A stretch of DNA of 10,433 nt from JAVBKP01 sp031553975 (GTDB taxonomy: Bacteria > Bacillota > Clostridia > Peptostreptococcales > Anaerovoracaceae). Of this stretch, positions 1 to 5,551 are shown piece after piece. Positions within the stretch are counted from its first letter, which is position 1. Each line of letters opens with the position of its first letter. The position numbers and the translations under genes were made by a program. Under the pieces are notes generated by a model, which worked only from the letters and a program-made list of their open reading frames with translations, was not told where the DNA came from and searched no databases. The stretch lies in the NCBI GenBank assembly GCA_031553975.1, contig JAVBKP010000147.1, positions 1-10,433 on the forward strand. Reading direction: 5' to 3'.

Positions 1-738
1 AAAATACCAATACCCTGAGGCATAGGTAGGAATGTTAAATCCATACACCCTCGCTATAGGAAATACTTGTTTTATTTTGCTATGCGCCTTTTTCATTTCA
101 TTGATATCGCCCTCAAAGAATGCCCCTTCATGCTGATTGACAACAATGCCTTTATCCGATAACACCCTAAAGCAATTCTCATAAAAATCTACTGTAAATA
201 GCCCCTCTCCTGGTCCGTCCGGGTCTGTTGAATCTACTAAAATCAAGTCATAGCTAGCATCTTTTGCATTCTTCACAAAAGCCAGTCCGTCTTCAAACAG
301 GAGGTTGATCCTAGGGTCTTTCTCTAGTGTACTAGCCATGGACGGAAGATATTCCTGACAAACTCGAACAACTCTCTCGTCGATTTCTATCATATCAATC
401 CGTTCTACTGACTTGTATCTGGCACATTCCCTAGCCGTTCCACCGTCGCCACCGCCTATAATCAATATGTTTTTTATGTCTGGATTCACTGCCATGGCTG
501 GATGAACAATCATATCATGATATACAAACTCATCCTTTTCAGTGACTTGTACATATCCATCTAACGTCATAAATTTACCAAATGTGGCGTTTTTCATAAT
601 TGTAAGCTTTTGAAATGGCGTCTGCTCAGTATGGAGAACTTCTACATTTAAGGAAAATTTTACATCATCCTCCATATAATATTCAGAATACCAAGTATCA
701 TGATTTTTGCCCAAAATCTGCCCTGTTTTATTTATCAT
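1..738 (-). CDS. speE: Spermidine synthase (polyamine aminopropyltransferase), 3' end cut by window edge
   Basis: Transfers the aminopropyl group of decarboxylated S-adenosylmethionine to putrescine, giving spermidine, in the cytoplasm. The frame is open from an ATG at 738 to base 1 (246 residues seen). The family is usually about 275-290 residues, so only the C-terminus is missing. It begins MINKTGQILG and has the N-terminal beta domain with TLDGYVQVTEKDEFVYHDM. Next comes the Rossmann nucleotide-binding motif IIGGGDGGTARE, the acidic IEIDERVV, and the substrate motif LILVDSTDPDGPGEGLF containing the catalytic-type Asp. The start follows the speD stop by 9 bases. The Shine-Dalgarno AGGTG overlaps that stop, so the two genes form one operon and supply consecutive steps. 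An in-frame GTG three codons upstream is possible but has no better ribosome site. Confidence 0.97.
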   Translation of the reverse strand, partial: MINKTGQILGKNHDTWYSEYYMEDDVKFSLNVEVLHTEQTPFQKLTIMKNATFGKFMTLDGYVQVTEKDEFVYHDMIVHPAMAVNPDIKNILIIGGGDGGTARECARYKSVERIDMIEIDERVVRVCQEYLPSMASTLEKDPRINLLFEDGLAFVKNAKDASYDLILVDSTDPDGPGEGLFTVDFYENCFRVLSDKGIVVNQHEGAFFEGDINEMKKAHSKIKQVFPIARVYGFNIPTYASGYWYF

Positions 739-747
739 TATTAACAC

Positions 748-1566
748 CTACGCTTTCAATGGCGGTAGATTTCTACCATAAAAAATCTCATCCATTTCTC
801 TCTGAAGTTTGCTTGTAATTGTTTGAATTTCTTTTTTACTAATATCATCTGGTGTAAAATTAAAGAAATAATTATCTAAGTCTAAATCTTTTAACTTACA
901 TTTTGTATGAAAAATGTTTTCTTGATATACATTCACATCTATCATTTGGTACTTGTCTTGAAAATCACTACGAACATAATCTTGAATAGAAGTCAATTCG
1001 TGGTCTATGAATAGTTTTTTACCTGTTATGTCTCTCGTGAATCCGCGAACACGATAATCAATGGTCATAATATCGGTCTCAAAACTATCAATAAGAAAAT
1101 TCAGTGCTGTCAGGGGCGATATCTCTCCACATGTAGATACATCAATGTCTGCTCTAAATGTGCAAACGCCACCATCAGGGTGATACTCTGGATATGTGTG
1201 AACCGTTATATGGCTTTTATCTAAGTGAGCAACCACCGCATCTGATTTTTCTCTTTGCAGTTCACTGATATAAACCCCTGCCACAGGTGGCTGTGATTCT
1301 TCACATATCAAAATAGTTACACTGGCCCCTTGCGGGTCATAATCTTGCACTGCTATGTTTAAAATATTAGCACCAATAATCTCTGTAACTTTTTTTAATA
1401 TCTCAGTTAGTTTCTCTGCATTATACTGCTCATCTATGTATTCAATATAGGCTTTTCTATCCTCAACAGATTTGGTATAACATATATCATACATGTTAAA
1501 ACTCAAAGTTTTTGTCAGATTATTAAATCCGTATAATTTGATTTTTTCGCCATTTGCTGCTACCAA
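748..1566 (-). CDS. speD: S-adenosylmethionine decarboxylase proenzyme, E. coli-type (class 1A)
   Basis: Makes decarboxylated SAM, the aminopropyl donor for SpeE next door. The 272 residues are collinear with the roughly 264-residue E. coli enzyme, as in YGFNNLTKTLSFNMYDICY and GANILNIAVQDYDPQGASVTIL. The self-cleavage site is in HLDKSHITVHTYPE: Ser118 would become the pyruvoyl cofactor, with the preceding Lys117 as the C-terminus of the beta chain. Cys146 in STCGEIS matches the E. coli processing and catalytic Cys. The C-terminus VNVYQENIFHTK...YGRNLPP is also typical. The start is a TTG at 1566, chosen because AGGGAG lies 8 bases upstream and no in-frame ATG precedes the conserved domain. 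A consensus promoter lies about 60 bases upstream, so speD is first in its operon. This long SpeD type differs from the short Bacillus/Thermotoga type. Confidence 0.97.
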   Translation of the reverse strand: MVAANGEKIKLYGFNNLTKTLSFNMYDICYTKSVEDRKAYIEYIDEQYNAEKLTEILKKVTEIIGANILNIAVQDYDPQGASVTILICEESQPPVAGVYISELQREKSDAVVAHLDKSHITVHTYPEYHPDGGVCTFRADIDVSTCGEISPLTALNFLIDSFETDIMTIDYRVRGFTRDITGKKLFIDHELTSIQDYVRSDFQDKYQMIDVNVYQENIFHTKCKLKDLDLDNYFFNFTPDDISKKEIQTITSKLQREMDEIFYGRNLPPLKA

Positions 1567-1574
1567 TCTTGCTT

Positions 1575-1580
1575 CTCCCT
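1575..1580 (-). promoter_or_regulatory. Ribosome-binding site fixing the TTG start of speD
   Basis: AGGGAG on the minus strand, 8 bases before TTG at 1566. This supports a rare TTG initiation codon for speD. Confidence 0.75.
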
Positions 1581-1625
1581 AGGTCCTACCTTTTATCATT
1601 GATTTTTCTAAATTTCATGACTATA

Positions 1626-1654
1626 ATTATACCATATTTGCTTGATTATTTCAA
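1626..1654 (-). promoter_or_regulatory. Sigma-A-type promoter for speD-speE
   Basis: TTGAAA (1654-1649), a 17-base spacer, and a perfect TATAAT (1631-1626), reading toward speD. Transcription would start near 1619, leaving a leader of about 50 bases with no obvious riboswitch. Confidence 0.85.
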
Positions 1655-1691
1655 TTTTAAAAAATATTTTGCTATATTGCAAAAATAAAGG

Positions 1692-1720
1692 TAGACATAT
1701 GTCCAATCTTCCGATATAAT
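1692..1720 (+). promoter_or_regulatory. Sigma-A-type promoter for the zinc-ribbon gene
   Basis: TAGACA (1692-1697), a 17-base spacer and a perfect TATAAT (1715-1720). It is divergent from the speD promoter, with about 40 bases between the two -35 boxes. The predicted start is near 1727, giving a leader of about 100 bases before the ATG at 1829. Confidence 0.85.
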
Positions 1721-1734
1721 AGGGCTGTAACAGA

Positions 1735-1802
1735 ATATTTAAAATACCTAATGGCCCGATTCATCCTATGGTTGTCGATTCCCATTCTTTTATTTTAAAT
1801 AT
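1735..1802 (+). other. Inverted repeat / possible structured leader RNA of the zinc-ribbon gene
   Basis: ATATTTAAAATA (1735-1746) is perfectly complementary to TATTTTAAATAT (1791-1802). Just inside, AATGG (1750-1754) can pair with CCATT (1782-1786). The element lies between the promoter and the ribosome-binding site, so it would form in the 5' leader of the transcript. It matches no riboswitch class I recognise. The AT-only outer stem means a folding test is needed before calling it regulatory. Confidence 0.45.
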
Positions 1803-1828
1803 CGCACAATAAAAATTTGGAGGATCCC

Positions 1829-1990
1829 ATGGAAGAAAGAACACTAATATGCCAAGACTGCGGTCAAGATTTCATTTTCACAATCGGTGAGCAAGAGTTT
1901 TACAAAGAAAAAGGTTTTGACAACGAACCTAAAAGATGTAAACCTTGTCGCGACAAGAAAAAACACGAGAGAAGACCATCTAGAGACTAA
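1829..1990 (+). CDS. Small zinc-ribbon protein (zf-trcl-like), 53 residues
   Basis: A 53-residue cytoplasmic protein beginning MEERTLICQDCG, with two CxxC knuckles: C8-x2-C11 and C37-x2-C40. Between them lies the conserved core FTIGEQEFYKEKGF. It ends in a basic tail rich in Lys, Arg and His. This matches the small 'probable zinc-ribbon' family common in Firmicutes, whose members bind zinc; the biological role is not established, and nucleic-acid binding is only a guess from the basic tail. GGAGG lies 5 bases before the ATG. It has its own promoter, a possible structured leader, and an intrinsic terminator 13 bases after the stop, so it is a complete single-gene unit divergent from speDE. Confidence 0.93.
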   Translation: MEERTLICQDCGQDFIFTIGEQEFYKEKGFDNEPKRCKPCRDKKKHERRPSRD

Positions 1991-2002
1991 TTAAGGCAAG
2001 AT

Positions 2003-2033
2003 AAAGCCGAGCTAATAGCTCGGCTTTTTTTTT
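2003..2033 (+). terminator. Intrinsic terminator of the zinc-ribbon gene
   Basis: Perfect stem AGCCGAGCT (2005-2013) / AGCTCGGCT (2017-2025) with a three-base loop, two further A-T pairs below it, then nine consecutive T (2025-2033). Textbook rho-independent terminator. Confidence 0.95.
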
Positions 2034-2055
2034 ATGCTTAAAGTGAGAATTATTT

Positions 2056-2090
2056 AATAAAAATACGGTTCTAGCCGCAGCTAAAGCCGT
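2056..2090 (-). terminator. Probable intrinsic terminator for the minus-strand two-gene cassette
   Basis: Read on the minus strand, ACGGCTTTAGC (2090-2080), loop TGCG, GCTAGAACCGT (2075-2065) forms an 11-pair stem with one mismatch and one G-U pair. ATTTTTATT follows. It lies 55 bases past the stop of the 72-residue membrane protein and faces the plus-strand terminator at 2003-2033, so the convergent units are insulated from each other. Confidence 0.7.
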
Positions 2091-2144
2091 AAATTGCAAA
2101 ACTTTAATTTTACTTTAGTTTTCAAGCCCCGATTTTACATTGTT

Positions 2145-2363
2145 TTATTGACGCTTGTTAAAAGCAACCTTAATTCGATATGCGATTTCTCTAATTAGAT
2201 ATTCTATAATCATTAACGTTGCATATATTACTGATAAGCATCTAATCTGATTTGGTGTTATTAGAACTTCACCAGATTTGTCAGTATATATCAAGATAAA
2301 AAGAGATACTTGCATAAACATATAGCCAATCATCCTTGATATTCCGTATTTATGCCTGTTCAT
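2145..2363 (-). CDS. Small two-helix membrane protein, unknown function
   Basis: A 72-residue protein not assignable to a named family. After a basic N-terminus (MNRHKYGISR) come two hydrophobic segments, about residues 12-27 (IGYMFMQVSLFILIYT) and 41-57 (IRCLSVIYATLMIIEYL). They are separated by a short loop with charged residues (DKSGE). The tail is basic (KVAFNKRQ), predicting both ends inside the cell. AGAGGTG lies 5 bases before the ATG, which argues that it is a real gene. It sits 79 bases after the stop of the secreted-protein gene with no terminator between, and a terminator follows it, so the two probably form a cassette. An immunity or accessory protein for the upstream product is a hypothesis from arrangement only. 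Confidence 0.6.
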   Translation of the reverse strand: MNRHKYGISRMIGYMFMQVSLFILIYTDKSGEVLITPNQIRCLSVIYATLMIIEYLIREIAYRIKVAFNKRQ

Positions 2364-2442
2364 GCTAACACCTCTTTCTCACTACTTACTAAATAGTTCA
2401 TAATAAGCACTGATACATTCTACAATAATTTTCCTGTTGGCT

Positions 2443-3207
2443 TTATAATTCAGTAACAAGATATGTAACCGTTTCTCCTAAAAACGAAACGAAGTTTGTA
2501 TTACCATAAAATTGTGTAACCCTCTTTTGAATCACTCTTCCACCCATTAATCCACCACTAGCGCTATTATTATGATAATAACTAGTTTGAACGTACGAAA
2601 TTGCGTTGGAATATGGGGTGTATGTTACAAGCGCATCATATACTACACCTATCACGAAAGATACAGCTGTTGGAATTTTAAATACAACCTCCAGTATGAC
2701 ACAAAATGCTGCAAATGTTATAGCACTTGCCACATTACCTAATCTTAAATCTGCCTTTTTTGTCTGCCCTACGTACTTTTGGTAATCATATTGCGTACCA
2801 ATTGGGGAAGTCTCCGTTTCATATGAGTATGTTGATCGCAAAGTCATGTTTGTGCTTGGTTCAACCGTCTCTTCCAATCTAACTTCATTCCCATCAAGGA
2901 TTACCGTGCCGTCTGTCTGAACAATAACTTCATTTGAAAGTTGCCCTTCTGTTATATTATATGTCATATCTCCATTTTTTGATGTCACAACCTCCACATT
3001 TGAAACTGTGCCATTCTCAAACTCTACGTTATAAGTTTCTAAATCACCTTGCTTTTGGTAGTTTTGTATTGTTCCTACATCTTCTAATAAAGCGTAAGAA
3101 GTCTGTGCATTATCGTTTTCTAAACTTGCTGTTTGCGCAAATGCCATGGTAGCGGATGTAACAATAAGTGTACATGTAAGTACTGTAGATATTACAATTC
3201 TTCTCAT
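2443..3207 (-). CDS. Secreted precursor protein with hydrophobic C-terminal domain, unknown function
   Basis: A 254-residue protein I cannot name. It has a clear Sec signal peptide: MRRIV, a hydrophobic core, and a likely cut after TMAFA. Residues about 25-125 are hydrophilic, acidic and beta-rich (YNVEFENGTVSNVEVV, EVIVQTDGTVILDGNEV), like a propeptide. From about 135 it changes to SPIGTQYDYQKYVGQTKKADLRLG. A strongly hydrophobic stretch with a central Lys-Ile-Pro break follows (FAAFCVILEVVF, TAVSFVIGVVYDALV), then a Tyr/Asn/Gly-rich end. The ATG at 3207 is chosen because AAGGAG lies 7 bases upstream and it opens the signal peptide; an in-frame ATG at 3273 would bury that signal. The shape (signal, acidic pro-region, hydrophobic C-domain, small membrane gene next door) recalls large-precursor bacteriocins, but this is inference. 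Confidence 0.75.
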   Translation of the reverse strand: MRRIVISTVLTCTLIVTSATMAFAQTASLENDNAQTSYALLEDVGTIQNYQKQGDLETYNVEFENGTVSNVEVVTSKNGDMTYNITEGQLSNEVIVQTDGTVILDGNEVRLEETVEPSTNMTLRSTYSYETETSPIGTQYDYQKYVGQTKKADLRLGNVASAITFAAFCVILEVVFKIPTAVSFVIGVVYDALVTYTPYSNAISYVQTSYYHNNSASGGLMGGRVIQKRVTQFYGNTNFVSFLGETVTYLVTEL

Positions 3208-3506
3208 TTGTTTTCTCCTTTTCTGCAAGTAACATTTGAACGTACTCGCATTTATTTTTACTCTATCCTGCATTATTTTTCATTGATTCTGAACACCATG
3301 GCAAAGTATTCTAAAATACTTGACATGTCTCAATCTTCATCCTCCTTGCATAATTTTCCCCTCCCAAACTGTTTCCTTGTCACCACAAGAACCAATTTTC
3401 TTGTCTTATCAATCAATACAATGGGGGTACAAGTTTGGGCACAAGTTACGTATTGCTTCATCTATACAAAAAATAATCTAATTGCAAATGCTATTTTACA
3501 CTTATT
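3208..3506 (-). promoter_or_regulatory. Long 5' leader of the secreted-protein gene, with small upstream reading frames
   Basis: About 300 bases separate the predicted transcription start from the ATG at 3207. On the minus strand it can encode a 43-residue frame (3461-3330, starts MKQYVTCAQTCTP, no good ribosome site). A 17-residue frame follows (3326-3273, MSSILEYFAMVFRINEK). Its TAA overlaps the ATG at 3273 as TAATG. AAGGAGG (near 3344) lies upstream of the short frame but about 14 bases from its ATG; a TTG in another frame is better spaced. A dyad AAGTATT-4-AATACTT lies at 3304-3321. Nothing matches a riboswitch I know. Coding potential of these frames is unproven. Confidence 0.35.
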
Positions 3507-3513
3507 TATTGTT

Positions 3514-3542
3514 ATTATATTATACAATTTCTTTTATTTCAA
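3514..3542 (-). promoter_or_regulatory. Sigma-A-type promoter for the secreted-protein cassette
   Basis: On the minus strand, TTGAAA (3542-3537), a 17-base spacer and TATAAT (3519-3514). A second TATAAT overlaps it at 3524-3519. The surrounding sequence is very AT-rich. It lies just outside the intron remnant and reads into the cassette. Confidence 0.8.
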
Positions 3543-3560
3543 TTGAAAACCAAAAATTGT

Positions 3561-3637
3561 ATCGAGTAGGATTCTACCAATTAGTTGAGTAGCCGACCGC
3601 TCTCACCACTGCACATACCGTTCGGTATACGGTTCAA
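3561..3637 (-). mobile_element. Decayed 3' end of a group II intron (domains V-VI)
   Basis: Read on the minus strand, TTGAACCGTATACCGAACGG leads into GTATGTGCAGTGGTGAGAG, then GGTCGGCTACTCAACTAATT and finally CCTACTCGAT. From memory this resembles the 3' end of bacterial group II introns, where domain V runs GCCGTATACCGAACGGTACGTACGGTGG and the intron ends CCTACTCGAT with the bulged branch-point A seven bases from the end. That A is present here. The copy looks degenerate: a few bases are missing from the left strand of the domain V stem and the right strand is altered (GTGCAGTGG). The domain VI stem GGCTAC no longer has a full partner (GTAGAA). No reverse transcriptase or 5' part remains, so it cannot splice or move. 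Confidence 0.7.
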
Positions 3638-3654
3638 TGATTTGAGTGCATGGC

Positions 3655-3782
3655 AATTGGGGACGGTTCTAAATTATCAACCTCTTGGTCAGCACGTGTT
3701 TGGGGACGGTTCTAGATTGCTGACTGTGCAGTCAGTAATCTAGAACCGTCCCCATTTGCATCATTTAGAACCGTCCCCAATT
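3655..3782. repeat. Nested REP/BIME-like inverted repeat, four copies of GGGGACGGTTCTA
   Basis: The outer arms AATTGGGGACGGTTCTAAAT (3655-3674) and 3763-3782 are perfect 20-base inverted copies. Inside, 3701-3726 and 3729-3754 pair over 26 bases with one mismatch, sharing TGGGGACGGTTCTAGATT and ending CTGACTG/CAGTCAG. The 13-mer GGGGACGGTTCTA therefore occurs twice in each orientation. The block directly abuts the stop codon of the kinase-like gene (3785-3783). GGGGACGGTTCT palindromes are, to my knowledge, scattered in Clostridia genomes and seen near IS200-like REP transposases. No transposase is present. The hairpin could stabilise or end the pilus transcript, but there is no T-run for an intrinsic terminator. 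Confidence 0.85.
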
Positions 3783-4436
3783 TTATAGGTCTTTTATTAT
3801 TGCTCTGATGGATTGGTATCGCAGATTTGGGTCAAATCGAATGCAACTATACGCTATTTTTAGAAGATGAATATCCTTTAGTGACTTTTCGCACAAAATA
3901 TCTTTTTCCACATCTTCTGAAAATATTTCATCTCCCCTCAGCAGAAAGTAAAGCACCATGCCAAGACTATATACGTCTCTCGTAATGCTATCTCCTTTTC
4001 CTGACAGCACTTCTGGCGAAGAATAGGGAATGGTTCCATATATAAAAGACTGTTCTATGCACTCTTGGCTATCCTTGTCTTTCATGATAGAAGCGGAAAA
4101 ATCAATAATCTTAACTTGTCTAAACCGAGTTATCATAATATTCTCTGGTTTTATATCTCCATGTATGATTTGAACTGGACACTTTTCATGTAGGTACTGG
4201 ATGCCTTTGCATAGTTGCTTAAAAACTTTTTTAATTTGCCGGCTGCTCCTGGTTTTGCCGTTGCGCCATTCTCCTAAAGTGAAACCTCGGATTTCCTCTT
4301 CCCAAAGTGTTATAATGGATTTTTCTTGGCAGGTTGCAAATATCCTTACTATATTTTTATGCTTGACTTTTGTCAAATACCTTTCATCATAACCTACAGA
4401 CAATTTCCTTTTGTCCATCTGAATTTCTCTAATCAT
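3783..4436 (-). CDS. Ser/Thr protein kinase-like protein lacking the glycine-rich loop (possible pseudokinase)
   Basis: A 217-residue eukaryotic-type kinase fold, probably cytoplasmic. The catalytic loop is IIHGDIKPENIM (Asp94, Lys96, Asn99), with HGD in place of HRD. The metal motif is DFS (112-114) instead of DFG. SSPE (139-142) stands for APE, then DVYSLG (Asp154) and the closing Arg206 in NLRYQS. The N-terminus is abrupt: MIREIQM aligns with strand beta3, so Arg3 sits where the ATP-binding VAIK Lys should be. The two strands carrying the glycine loop are absent. The start is well supported: AAAGGAA lies 4 bases before the ATG, which overlaps the FHA stop as ATGA. The DNA upstream encodes the FHA tail, so no hidden N-lobe exists. 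It may be inactive, a scaffold, or an N-terminally degraded kinase that once phosphorylated a partner for the FHA protein. It is the last pilus-operon gene and the REP block follows its stop. Confidence 0.88.
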   Translation of the reverse strand: MIREIQMDKRKLSVGYDERYLTKVKHKNIVRIFATCQEKSIITLWEEEIRGFTLGEWRNGKTRSSRQIKKVFKQLCKGIQYLHEKCPVQIIHGDIKPENIMITRFRQVKIIDFSASIMKDKDSQECIEQSFIYGTIPYSSPEVLSGKGDSITRDVYSLGMVLYFLLRGDEIFSEDVEKDILCEKSLKDIHLLKIAYSCIRFDPNLRYQSIRAIIKDL

Positions 4437-5551
4437 GTGGTTCCTTTATTGTTTTTCATTGTTCTAATAATCCAAAAGTCCACAACAACTGTAATTGCGA
4501 AAAAACCTGCAAAGTCGATAGGTTTCAGCGCATTGGTCATGTATACAACAAACAAGAGCAGTACAACTGGAATTTGAATATGTAGTGGATTGTTGAATTT
4601 TAAATTTACTTTTAATAACCTTTTGATTGGCTCATTTTTAGAAATTTCTATTTTCGGCTGGCTTACAATAATATCTGCATCTTTCTTCACTTTTTCTGAT
4701 TTTCTCTCACGCAAAAAATTTATGATTTGGTTAATTGTTATATCATTGTTTTCTAACATCTCCCTAACGTCTTCCTCCTCTGGTATCATCAATTTTGCCA
4801 CAGATTTAATCTGATCTTGCCATGAAAAAGGAGGTTCTCCCGCATATGGCACATACATTAATTTGAGTTGCCTCTCCTCTTTATGGTAAACCAAAGTTTC
4901 AGGCTGAATACATAGATTATTCATATCTAGCAAATATTTTCCCATTCGCTGGAGGCAAGCAACCGCACTTAAAAATATTTCCATTTTCTCTTGATGCTCT
5001 ATAGTCTCTTTTAATACAGCGGTTTGTAGCATCTCTAGCCCTTCAGTATGATAATATAGGCTGATTCTATCGCCTTCCTCTATTACTTGTGGTACGATAA
5101 GTCCTCTTATTTTGTTGTATTCCATCATTTTTAGTTGATAGTTAGACAAGCTTGCCTTTGGCATTTGCACAGCAATTTGCCTTTTTTCTTTTGTCAAATC
5201 CATTGACAATTCTATTTGACCAAATGGTTTGCTCCAACTGTCTTCTCCAATGATTTTGAACATGTATTTGCACTTTGAAAATTCTATTTCGTCAAGATGT
5301 GCAAGCTGATATTCTTCCTCCGGGTTTATTTTTTGCCCATTGACAAAAGTTCCATTGGAAGAATTATTGTCGTGCAAATAGTATGCACCCTCTCTCCAAC
5401 GAATCAACGCATGGTTTCTACTGACGATGGCCTCGTTGATGATCAACCCGTTGCTCGGCCCTTCTCGCCCAATGATATAATCCGCCTTCCCTATTTTATG
5501 TATTTCTCCATCAAACATGGACACTAAACAACCTAATAACATTTCATACAT
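4433..5551 (-). CDS. FHA-domain protein with DUF6382-like region and two membrane segments
   Basis: A 372-residue membrane-anchored protein, probably a phosphothreonine-binding signalling partner. The FHA domain is at residues about 10-100, with all the key motifs: GRE (28-30), SRNH (44-47) and NNSSNGTFVNG (62-72). Residues about 107-245 look like DUF6382 (YNKIRGLIVP, LYYHTEG, YLLDMNNLCIQPETLVY, LMYVPYAGEP), a region usually found before, not after, an FHA domain. A charged linker leads to two C-terminal helices (about 326-341 and 347-362). The ATG at 5551 is chosen over the longer open frame because AAGGGGG lies 8 bases upstream and the FHA fold begins at once. It overlaps the upstream pseudopilin gene by 19 bases and the kinase-like gene by 4 (ATGA), so coupled translation is likely. 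Confidence 0.88.
   Translation of the reverse strand: MYEMLLGCLVSMFDGEIHKIGKADYIIGREGPSNGLIINEAIVSRNHALIRWREGAYYLHDNNSSNGTFVNGQKINPEEEYQLAHLDEIEFSKCKYMFKIIGEDSWSKPFGQIELSMDLTKEKRQIAVQMPKASLSNYQLKMMEYNKIRGLIVPQVIEEGDRISLYYHTEGLEMLQTAVLKETIEHQEKMEIFLSAVACLQRMGKYLLDMNNLCIQPETLVYHKEERQLKLMYVPYAGEPPFSWQDQIKSVAKLMIPEEEDVREMLENNDITINQIINFLRERKSEKVKKDADIIVSQPKIEISKNEPIKRLLKVNLKFNNPLHIQIPVVLLLFVVYMTNALKPIDFAGFFAITVVVDFWIIRTMKNNKGTT

Noticed and set aside
2065..2074. ACGGTTCTAG shared with the REP block at 3706-3715
   Set aside because: Only 10 bases match and the flanks differ; here it is part of the minus-strand terminator stem, so coincidence is likely.
3208..3273. Longer start (ATG at 3273) for the secreted protein
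   Set aside because: It would place 22 polar residues before the signal peptide; AAGGAG sits correctly only for the ATG at 3207.
3304..3325. TTGACA at 3320-3325 as a plus-strand promoter
   Set aside because: No -10 box at a workable distance (nearest CATAAT is 23 bases away) and no plus-strand gene follows.
3133..3546. A 137-codon plus-strand open frame
   Set aside because: It lies antisense to the signal-peptide region and promoter of the secreted-protein gene, has no ribosome site, and its product is a low-complexity Phe/Tyr/Ser-rich shadow.
3701..3754. Inner hairpin as an intrinsic terminator
   Set aside because: No run of T follows the stem on either strand; it fits a REP-type repeat better.
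4437..4600. A hidden kinase N-lobe in another frame upstream of the kinase-like gene
   Set aside because: This DNA encodes the membrane tail of the FHA protein, and no frame shows a GxGxxG loop or an AxK motif.
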